From: Halanaerobiaceae bacterium
Lineage (GTDB): Bacteria; Bacillota; Halanaerobiia; Halanaerobiales; Halarsenatibacteraceae
Assembly: GCA_003554685.1 (NCBI GenBank)
Contig: PWHA01000027.1
Span: forward strand, 1 to 6,056
DNA: 6,056 nucleotides
Direction of reading: 5' to 3'
Shown here piece by piece: positions 1 to 5,087 of this stretch. Numbering within the stretch: position 1 is the stretch's first letter; the number at the start of each line of letters is the position of its first letter. A program made the translations under genes and the position numbers. Below the pieces are notes generated by a model that was given only the letters and a program-made list of their open reading frames with translations, was not told the origin of the DNA and searched no databases.

Positions 1-95
1 CAAGTTGTGAATGCTTAAGTGAGGAGCCGTATGCCTAAATAGGGCACGTGCGGTTCTCTGGAGGGGTTGGGGCCGTGAGGCCCCGCCTACTCGAC
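1..95 (+). mobile_element. Group II intron, 3' end (domains V and VI), truncated by the window edge
   Basis: This is the 3' end of a self-splicing group II retrointron. Domain V is at 24-56: lower helix 24-31 pairs with 49-56, a CG bulge lies at 47-48, the upper helix is TGCC/GGCA (32-35 with 43-46), and the catalytic AGC triad is at 25-27. Domain VI is at 61-95: GAG 61-63 pairs with CTC 90-92, the GGGGCC/GGCCCC stem (69-74/79-84) has a GTGA loop, and an unpaired A at 89 is the likely branch point, seven bases from the end. The intron ends in AC at 95, fitting the usual AY 3' end. The reverse transcriptase and domains I-IV would lie left of the window. The folds are read by eye, but the domain V pattern is very characteristic. 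Confidence 0.93.
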
Positions 96-128
96 AAAAG
101 TTTTCTGTTCAGATTTTCTGCCCATCAA
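96..128 (-). pseudogene. 5' end of a leftward gene cut by the group II intron
   Basis: On the - strand a short open frame begins at TTG (128-126) or ATG (125-123) and reads MGRKSEQKTF up to base 96, the exact intron boundary. An AGGGGG ribosome binding site lies at 142-137, 8 bases from the TTG or 11 from the ATG, and a good leftward promoter lies behind it. The intron is in the opposite orientation to this gene, so it could not be spliced from the gene's own mRNA, and the gene should be inactive. The short basic N-terminus next to a possible IS end suggests a transposase, but ten residues cannot establish a family. Confidence 0.4.
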
Positions 129-177
129 TGTAGTTTCCCCCTGGTATGTATAAAATTATCACCCTAAACTTAACTAT

Positions 178-207
178 ATTATACCACATAAATGCTAGAA
201 ATACCAA
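178..207 (-). promoter_or_regulatory. Leftward sigma-A-like promoter
   Basis: Read on the - strand, TTGGTA (207-202) and a perfect TATAAT (183-178) are separated by 18 bases. The -10 is preceded by TGG, giving an extended TGnTATAAT element. The predicted start is near 171, about 45 bases ahead of the truncated leftward frame ending at 96. Confidence 0.6.
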
Positions 208-226
208 GGATAATAGGGCTTTTTAA

Positions 227-580
227 TGTATTAATTTGATAAGCTTTTTGCTAAATTATCAGGGTTTCTGCAACAGTCTTCTAGAGTTGGATTATAATGA
301 GTTTGAAGAAGCCCTGGAACTTCATCTGAACCCCGAGTATGCTATACAGTGCGATTAATGCCAACAATATTATAAGAGTTATCCCCTTCCTGAAGGCATT
401 AGCGAAGATAGAGTAAGAGTGTTGCTTCAGAGCTATGCTGAAAAGGAAGAACTATATTGTTTTATAAAATACCAGTACTTTAAGACTATTAAAGTGCTCA
501 GGAGAAGAGAAAAATATTGCTTCTTCAAGATCTGCCTATATTTGGCTTTTAAAGAAAAAGCCGCTGTAATTATAATATAA
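227..580 (+). pseudogene. Decayed reading frame with an internal stop, unknown family
   Basis: One frame is open from 227 to 580 except for a TAA at 356-358. Its protein-like core includes DYNEFEEALELHLNPEY before the stop and YYKSYPLPEGISEDRVRV after it. The stop falls inside what would be a Cys-x-x-Cys pair (C D stop C), so a single AAA-to-TAA change could have created it and the ancestor may have bound zinc. No ribosome binding site precedes the frame, and its 5' part runs into the possible IS end at 256-278. The last 40 or so residues are rich in Lys, Tyr and Phe and may no longer be the true frame. I do not recognise the family. The rest of 96-660 holds no intact gene. Confidence 0.4.
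256..278. repeat. Possible insertion-sequence terminal end
   Basis: On the - strand this reads GACTGTTGCAGAAACCC followed by TGATAA. It resembles, from memory only, the GTTGCAnAAACCC-like terminal inverted repeats of some DDE insertion sequences. It lies upstream of the leftward promoter, where an IS end would be expected, and beside the decayed frame that an insertion could have broken. The partner end is not in the window, so no inverted-repeat match can be shown. Confidence 0.3.
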
Positions 581-609
581 AACAAAATAACCTAAACAAA
601 TATAAACAA

Positions 610-638
610 TTGCATATATCAAAAATTGATGTTATGAT
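610..638 (+). promoter_or_regulatory. Promoter of the HTH/zinc-ribbon pair with a dyad in the spacer
   Basis: TTGCAT (610-615) and TATGAT (633-638, five of six consensus bases) are 17 bases apart, putting the start near 645, about 27 bases before the ATG at 672. The spacer holds a perfect dyad, ATCAA-AAA-TTGAT (618-630), and TGCATA (611-616) is mirrored by TATGCA (639-644). Symmetric sequences over a promoter directly ahead of a helix-turn-helix gene suggest an operator, possibly autoregulatory; that role is inferred. Confidence 0.55.
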
Positions 639-671
639 TATGCATACAACTGGAACTAAGGAGGATATTTT

Positions 672-857
672 ATGGCAGAAGATAGATTTTTAACACCAAA
701 TGAGATCGCAGAAATTCTTAAGGTAAAGACGGTAACAGTCAGAAGCTGGTTAAATAATGATGAACACCCCTTGAATGGGGCAAAGATGGGCAAATTATGG
801 AGAATTGAAAAAGGGGATCTGGAAAAATATATCCAGGAGCAAAAGGAGGGCAAATAA
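672..857 (+). CDS. Excisionase/MerR-type helix-turn-helix DNA-binding protein
   Basis: This 61-residue protein is essentially a single winged helix-turn-helix domain of the excisionase family (HTH_17 type). The helix-turn-helix covers about residues 6-27, with the family pattern LTPNEIAEILKV followed by a recognition helix around VTVRSWL. The wing GKLWRI (40-45) and the closing helix DLEKYI (49-54) are typical. Such proteins are small DNA-binding or recombination-directionality factors, many from phages or plasmids; no integrase is visible here. The start is well supported by AAGGAGG at 658-664, seven bases before the ATG. The stop codon shares a base with the next gene's ATG (TAATG), so the two are probably translationally coupled. 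The target DNA is unknown; the dyad in its own promoter is the obvious candidate. Confidence 0.88.
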   Translation: MAEDRFLTPNEIAEILKVKTVTVRSWLNNDEHPLNGAKMGKLWRIEKGDLEKYIQEQKEGK

Positions 858-1009
858 TGAGCTGCCCGAATTGTGAAAGGGAAAATATCCAAAAAAGCAT
901 AATAATTGAAACCCATCAGAGTTCAATAAATCAATTAAATCAGGAAACAGAATATAATATCTGTAAGGACTGCAACCACAAATGGAAAAATTCAGAAGAA
1001 GAGAGCTAG
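857..1009 (+). CDS. Small zinc-ribbon protein, 50 residues
   Basis: The frame starts at the ATG at 857-859, which overlaps the preceding TAA by one base, and ends at TAG 1007-1009. AAGGAGG lies at 843-849 inside the upstream gene, seven bases before the ATG. The protein begins MSCPNC and ends with CKDCNHKWK, so two CxxC knuckles (Cys 3/6 and 36/39) are separated by about 29 residues and probably bind one zinc ion. The spacing and the Cx2CxxxW ending resemble the TFIIS/RPB9-type zinc ribbon, a fold that binds nucleic acid or protein partners. That likeness is structural and does not imply a TFIIS function. Coupled translation suggests it works with the helix-turn-helix protein, perhaps as a DNA-binding cofactor; this is inference. 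Confidence 0.72.
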   Translation: MSCPNCERENIQKSIIIETHQSSINQLNQETEYNICKDCNHKWKNSEEES

Positions 1010-1051
1010 GTTGTAAAAAGTTGAGATGGCTATGAAAATGAAAAAATGAAC

Positions 1052-1077
1052 CGGGTCTTATATGAGCCGAATTTTTT
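1052..1077 (+). terminator. Weak intrinsic terminator after the HTH/zinc-ribbon pair
   Basis: CGG-G-TC (1052-1057) pairs with GA-G-CCG (1064-1069) around a TTATAT loop, with one G-G mismatch, and is followed by AATTTTTT (1070-1077). The stem is short, but its position 43 bases past the stop codon and the T tract fit a terminator. Confidence 0.45.
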
Positions 1078-1195
1078 ATTTCCAAAAATCATTATTGCAG
1101 TAAAGCTTCAGGAGATACTGAGGTGTTCTCGTTTATTGTAGGTTTCCAATCATCTGGGAGGAGATTATCGAGCAAAGAGAGAGGAGGGAATTAAT

Positions 1196-1714
1196 ATGCG
1201 CAAAGTCTTTGTTAAAGCAGTAGGCATACAAGTTGAAGAACAGGTCCCCGTAATTTTACTGCAGGAGGAAGATAGTACGGGCGTACTTCCTATTGGGATT
1301 GGCCAGGCAGAAGCTCAGGCAATTGTGCTGGCAATGCAAGACATAGAACCTCCCCGACCCCTCAGTTATGATCTTATGAACAAAGTGTTGAAGAACTTAA
1401 ATGCCAGCCTTGAAAGAGTAGTGGTCAGTGATCTGAAGGATGATGTTTTTCACGCTCGCTTTGTTATCAAGCACGATGAGAAAAGCTATGCTCTTGATGC
1501 CAGGCCCAGCGACTCCATAGCCATGGCCCTCAGAACAGATGCTCCTATCTTTATATCTGATAAAGTGGCAAATAGAGCCCTGGTTAGAAAAGCAAAAAGA
1601 GAAAATGAGGAGGAGCTTCCCCGGGAAGTCAAGGATGAAGGCCAAAAGTTTAAAAACTTTGTGGATGAGGTTTTTGAGAATGTTGTAGCTGAGGAGGATG
1701 AAGAGAAGGATTGA
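1196..1714 (+). CDS. Bifunctional nuclease (BFN/DUF151) domain protein
   Basis: This 172-residue protein carries a complete BFN domain (DUF151, PF02577) in about residues 1-130. Family landmarks are VILLQEED then LPIGIGQAEAQAI (31-43), RPLSYDLM (54-61), DARPSDSIAMALR (101-113) and PIFISDKV (117-124). Members from plants and fungi have reported DNase and RNase activity, and the bacterial role is poorly defined. The C-terminal tail (about 131-172) is highly charged, with a short KFKNFVDEVFENV helix and an acidic end; family members often carry such tails or a UVR-like segment. Length is normal. GAGGAGGG at 1181-1188, seven bases ahead, fixes the ATG. There is no signal peptide, so it is cytoplasmic. 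It is separated by 186 bases from the zinc-ribbon gene and 208 bases from the next gene, so it is probably a single transcription unit, although I see no convincing promoter ahead of it. Confidence 0.93.
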   Translation: MRKVFVKAVGIQVEEQVPVILLQEEDSTGVLPIGIGQAEAQAIVLAMQDIEPPRPLSYDLMNKVLKNLNASLERVVVSDLKDDVFHARFVIKHDEKSYALDARPSDSIAMALRTDAPIFISDKVANRALVRKAKRENEEELPREVKDEGQKFKNFVDEVFENVVAEEDEEKD

Positions 1715-1768
1715 CCGCAGGGAAAGCAAGAGGGTTTCTATTTTTATTTATCTGGGGCCGTGGGGGTT

Positions 1769-1797
1769 TTGGCCCGGAAAAGAAGTTTTAATATAAT
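1769..1797 (+). promoter_or_regulatory. Promoter ahead of the TPR gene, -35 inside a GC-rich dyad
   Basis: TTGGCC (1769-1774) and a perfect TATAAT (1792-1797) are 17 bases apart, so transcription should start near 1804 and leave a leader of about 119 bases before the GTG at 1923. The -35 lies in the right arm of an inverted repeat, GGGCC (1755-1759) and GGCCC (1771-1775) with an 11-base gap, which could be an operator. The repeat is not followed by a T tract, so it is unlikely to be a terminator of the preceding gene. Confidence 0.6.
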
Positions 1798-1922
1798 TGA
1801 TAAAGCTGTGTTCAGGAGGTGTCAGGGGCTTCATTTCAAGGAGAGATGATAGAAGAGGCTGATATTAGCTCGAAAATTATGAAAGTTAAAAATATTACCA
1901 AATATTAAAGGGGGATGAAAAG

Positions 1923-2446
1923 GTGAGGGCAAAAAAGCCTGTACTGGTGATTTTCATGGTATTTTTACTGGTGACGTTTTTCGCCCTAACAGCGGCTGCT
2001 GAGGAAGTTGAGGAGAAGCTCTGGCAGGCCAGAAGTGTTTTTTATACAGGGGAGTATGAAGAAGCTGAACTGCTCTGGCTGGAATTAAAAGAAGAAGACC
2101 ATATCTGGGAGGCCAATTTCTTTCTGGGAATGACCTATCTTCGGAAGGATAGTCCTGAAGAAGCACTTGATCATATGGAGGTAGCTTTCAATCATAAGCC
2201 AGATAATTATTATACTCTGGTTAATTATGCCCGCATCCTCCATCGCAATAATAAGCTTGAATCTGCCCGGGATATATTACTGCTGGTGCCTGAAGATATG
2301 AGAAAATATAATGAACAGTATTACAGTATGCGCGGTTTACTGGCAATGGCAGAAAGAAAATTACGAAAAAGCTTTTGGAGCGGGACCCGGATCATAAGAA
2401 AGTAGAAATGAATCTGGAGAGGGTTATCGCCAGGCTGGAGAACTAG
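1923..2446 (+). CDS. Exported TPR-repeat protein, frameshifted near its 3' end
   Basis: Translation starts at GTG 1923, after AAAGGGGG at 1907-1914. Residues 1-26 form a signal peptide: basic MRAKK, a hydrophobic core, and probable cleavage after LTAAA. The mature protein has tetratricopeptide repeats at about 33-62, 63-96, 97-130 and a last one from 132. These are protein-protein interaction scaffolds, here outside the membrane. The uninterrupted frame ends at 2405 with an unnatural tail (FWSGTRIIRK). The -1 frame continues as LLERDPDHKK...RVIARLEN to TAG 2444-2446 and completes the fourth repeat. One missing T in the run at 2373-2376 would restore a protein of 174 residues. The cause may be mutation or sequencing error; the A5 run at 2366-2370 also makes slippage thinkable. 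It is probably transcribed with the next gene, since no strong promoter lies in the 187-base gap. Confidence 0.82.
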
Positions 2447-2596
2447 AGCTAGATATCTGCGGTGCTCAATCTTTATGCTGATGATTTGGTTCCCTAACAG
2501 GTTTGGAGATAAAACTTGAGGCCAGAGAAGGAATACCAGAAGATTATCTCCGACCTTGATTTCTATCTCTAACCTTTCAAAAAATTCTTTAAGATC

Positions 2597-2616
2597 CTCT
2601 TTTTCTTAAAAAAGAG
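2597..2616 (+). other. Perfect 8-bp hairpin next to a ribosome binding site
   Basis: CTCTTTTT (2597-2604) pairs exactly with AAAAAGAG (2609-2616) around a CTTA loop. The hairpin ends immediately before the purine-rich ribosome binding region AAGGGAGAAGG (2617-2627) of the gene at 2634. It could stabilise the mRNA 5' end or affect translation start. There is no T tract after it, so it is not a + strand terminator. Confidence 0.4.
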
Positions 2617-2633
2617 AAGGGAGAAGGTTAAAA

Positions 2634-3747
2634 ATGTTTAAAAAAGATCTGCTGGGGAAGAGAATTGGTTTCAAAATAGGGGCTGGCTTGCTCATTTTAA
2701 GCTGTTTCCTGGTGCTGGTATTTTCTGTTCAGGTCCAGGCGGTTGATACTGAGGGAGTAAAGGAATATTTTGAACTCAACCGCGAGATCCAAAAGCAGTT
2801 AAACCGGCTGCAGGATGTTGAGGATTTGAGGGAAGAGAGGGACCGGTATGAAGAAACTGTTAAAGGGTGGGCGCAAGAATCTCTGGCTGAGATAAGTCAT
2901 TTCTTTGGCGAATATGCTCTGAGAGATCCCATGGTTAAGCTAACCAAATCCCCCCATCGTATAATGTTTACCAGTCGGGATGAACACATTTGGCTGGAAG
3001 GAGGTTTTTTTCTGGGAGAGCATCTTCCCCTTAAAGAAGGCCTGGGAATGGCCTGGCTTACCGGAATTGATCCCTATATGATTTCAGCTATTTATGGCCT
3101 CCAGCGCCAGGCTGATATACTGGCGGCTCCTGGAACCTGGGAACTGGCTCAGGCCTATCGTGACCAGCTGAGGGCTGAAGTGGAATATTATGATGTGCTG
3201 CTGGAGCTGCCGAAGGATGAGTCTGAGGAGAGAGAAGCCGAGGATGAACCGGGAGAAAAGAATCTCTATAACTTTATCAAAGAAACAATGGAGGCAAGAG
3301 AAGAGCAGGCAGAGGAAATTCCCTACTTTTATGATACAGTCATAGAAGATTATGCCCGGATGATGAGCAGAATTGCAGGAGACCCCCCGGAAACTTTGGG
3401 AAAAGGGCCATGTTGGTTTCAGGGTAAATCAGGCCACCATGGCAAGCTACTATCAGAATCGCAAGCTTTATGGTTATGTAGAGGATGAGATTACCAGGAT
3501 GTTAAGATTTATGCGGGATTATACCACCATCAAAGAGTTTATTGAATTAACTGCTTATATTACCTCTCCCCGGGTGTTAAGAGAAAAATATGAGAGGGTT
3601 AAGCGGGATGTAGAAAAAGATATAATAGATGGTCTTAGAGATAATGAGGGTGGTGAAAATAATACTGTTCAGGGGCATCAGGCCTTCAAGTTTGACTCTG
3701 AATTATATTTTTCTATTTCAAGAAAATCACCTGAAATAATTTATTGA
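2634..3747 (+). CDS. Exported protein of unknown family, frameshifted in the middle
   Basis: I do not recognise this family. The ATG at 2634 follows AGAAGG (2622-2627). Residues 1-36 look like a signal peptide or membrane anchor, with a hydrophobic core at about 17-33 and possible cleavage after VQVQA. Residues 40-85 are charged and probably coiled coil. A hydrophobic, Gly-rich middle (about 108-170, including WLEGGFFLGEHLPL and GIDPYMISAIYG) looks like the folded core. An acidic Glu-rich stretch (195-230) follows. The first frame runs to 3488 but becomes unlikely after about residue 250. The +1 frame takes over as EKGHVGFRVNQATMASYYQN and continues to TGA 3745-3747. One extra base between about 3383 (a C6 run) and 3411 would explain this; repaired, the protein would have about 370 residues. 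Location and orientation suggest it works with the upstream TPR protein at the cell envelope, which is inference. Confidence 0.7.
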
Positions 3748-3850
3748 GGGTGAAATAATAGCCTTAAATTAACTTAGCTCAGAAAACTATCATTTCGAAA
3801 ACAGGAATAACCTATTAATTTATGAGGAATAAAATGTGTAAAAACAGAAA

Positions 3851-3928
3851 AGTACCAGGCAGCCCAAAAAGGTAAACTAATTCAGAGGAGGCTCAGCTGG
3901 GAAATTAGGGGCAAATCCTGTCTGTACT
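3851..3928 (+). ncRNA. Candidate structured leader RNA ahead of the deacetylase gene
   Basis: Nested complementary segments give one long arm. AGTAC (3851-3855) pairs with GTACT (3924-3928), CAGG (3856-3859) with CCTG (3917-3920), GCCC (3862-3865) with GGGC (3909-3912), and CTAATT (3877-3882) with AATTAG (3903-3908). The last two helices abut on the 3' side, leaving a purine-rich 11-base AAAAAGGTAAA strand opposite. The element ends 70 bases before the ATG at 3999, a suitable place for a riboswitch or other cis-regulator. GGGAAATTAGGGGCAAATCC (3899-3918) faintly recalls the cobalamin riboswitch core, but the B12 box is missing. The fold was made by eye. The remainder of the gap 3748-3983 shows only a 13-codon frame (3834-3875) after GAGG. 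Confidence 0.35.
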
Positions 3929-3998
3929 GGAAGGTTAGACGAAATGATTGAGATTATCTTATTATGTTTTTTACAACTAAGATTTGAGGGGATTTATT

Positions 3999-4796
3999 AT
4001 GCGGCTACAGGAGGCTATCTCGACAAATTATAGTAAAAAAGCCTTAAATATATTTCTTGTTCTATTGCTGTCAATAACAGCGTCGATGTTTTTTCAGGGG
4101 GAAATCCAGGCAGAGTCAGATAACGGTTATACAACTGACTTTGAAGAAAAACAGGAAAGACATTCTGGAACTTTCTTCATTGCTGGTTCCGAACAGGAAA
4201 AGAAAACGGCTTTAAGTTTTGATGATGGTCCTTCCTCTGATTATACTCCTCTAATTCTTGACATACTAAAAGAATATGATATTAAGGCCACCTTTTTTCT
4301 TTTGGGAAAGCAGGTTGAGAAGCATCCTGAGCTGGTCCAGAGAATTGCCCGGGAAGGCCACAGCATAGGCAATCATTCCCACTCTCACCGCAATTTTACC
4401 AGACTGGACTGGGAGACTGTTAGGAAGCAGGAGATAGAACGGACCGGGAAATTAATAGAAGGCCTGACAGGCCAGTCTCCTGAGCTTGTAAGACCACCTT
4501 ATGGCAAAATAACCGAGGAGCAGATAATACTTTTATCCGAACTGGGATATAAAGTGATAAACTGGTCAGTGGACACCAAAGACTGGCGTGAGGATAATAA
4601 TCATCCCGGAATGCTGTTAACCAGGACTCGTCTTAAAGTTCATCCCGGGGCTATAATTTTGATGCACGATGGGGGGGGAGACCGCTCTCATACCGTGGAA
4701 TTTCTCCCGGAACTTATAAAGATGCTTCAAAATAAAGGATATGATTTAACCACCGTGGATGATATGCTCTCATTCTCTTTATCCAGTGATATATAG
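3999..4796 (+). CDS. Exported polysaccharide deacetylase (CE4/NodB family)
   Basis: This complete 265-residue protein removes N- or O-acetyl groups from cell-wall or other polysaccharides, most likely peptidoglycan or chitooligosaccharide-type substrates, outside the membrane. Residues 15-38 form a signal peptide or N-terminal anchor (hydrophobic core IFLVLLLSITASMFF, then GEIQA). The NodB homology domain spans about 68-258. All CE4 motifs are present: SFDDGP (73-78, catalytic base and metal Asp), HSHSH (126-130, metal His pair), RPPYG (165-169), DTKDW (192-196) and LMHDG (221-225, catalytic His 223). I chose the ATG at 3999 because GAGGGGA (3986-3992) lies six bases before it; an upstream TTG at 3984 would place that site inside the gene. 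A run of eight G (4671-4678) encodes Gly-Gly-Gly right after the last motif and stays in frame. Spore-cortex (PdaA-like) or general wall deacetylation cannot be distinguished. Confidence 0.93.
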   Translation: MRLQEAISTNYSKKALNIFLVLLLSITASMFFQGEIQAESDNGYTTDFEEKQERHSGTFFIAGSEQEKKTALSFDDGPSSDYTPLILDILKEYDIKATFFLLGKQVEKHPELVQRIAREGHSIGNHSHSHRNFTRLDWETVRKQEIERTGKLIEGLTGQSPELVRPPYGKITEEQIILLSELGYKVINWSVDTKDWREDNNHPGMLLTRTRLKVHPGAIILMHDGGGDRSHTVEFLPELIKMLQNKGYDLTTVDDMLSFSLSSDI

Positions 4797-5087
4797 TAGT
4801 TTCCAGTAAGTATTATGGGAAATTGATCTTTTAAAACAGCGGAGTCAGGAGATTATGCCTGCTGCAGGTAAGTTTATTCTGCTATATTTTTCGTGATAGG
4901 GGATATATTAATTTGGGGAATCACAACTGGGGAATTAAAGGCTGAAAATAAGAGCCTGTCCTCAGGCCGAATGCAGAATTGGATGGCTGGAACTTTTTTT
5001 CATTGAAGCCCTAGCTGGCAGTTTGAGATTTGTCCCTATAGTGCCAGCACCTTGACTTAACTTAAACACCAGAGAGGGAGGATATAC
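4797..5087 (+). other. Intergenic region with inverted repeats ahead of the dehydrogenase gene
   Basis: No coding frame is convincing here. Three inverted repeats stand out. AGGCT (4939-4943) can pair with AGCCT (4953-4957), and the overlapping GCCTG (4954-4958) can instead pair with CAGGC (4963-4967). GCTGGCA (5014-5020) is matched perfectly by TGCCAGC (5042-5048). A T7 run lies at 4994-5000. The first two hairpins exclude each other, as in attenuators, but the T run does not follow a good stem directly. No confident promoter was found. GGGAGG (5076-5081) is the ribosome binding site of the next gene. Confidence 0.35.

Noticed and set aside
1755..1775. GGGCC/GGCCC inverted repeat as terminator of the bifunctional-nuclease gene
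   Set aside because: Neither strand has a T tract after the stem, and the right arm overlaps a good -35 element.
2634..2730. Lipoprotein signal in the unknown exported protein
   Set aside because: The Cys in LLILSC lacks the usual small residue at -2 and is followed by more hydrophobic sequence, so a normal signal peptide or anchor fits better.
3373..3747. Separate small gene starting at TTG 3373
   Set aside because: There is no ribosome binding site and it continues the upstream protein in another frame, so it is the 3' part of a frameshifted gene.
4841..4872. AGTCAGGAGATTATGCCTGC resembling the 3' part of a cobalamin riboswitch
   Set aside because: The conserved upstream core and B12 box are absent nearby, and the short match is easily due to chance.
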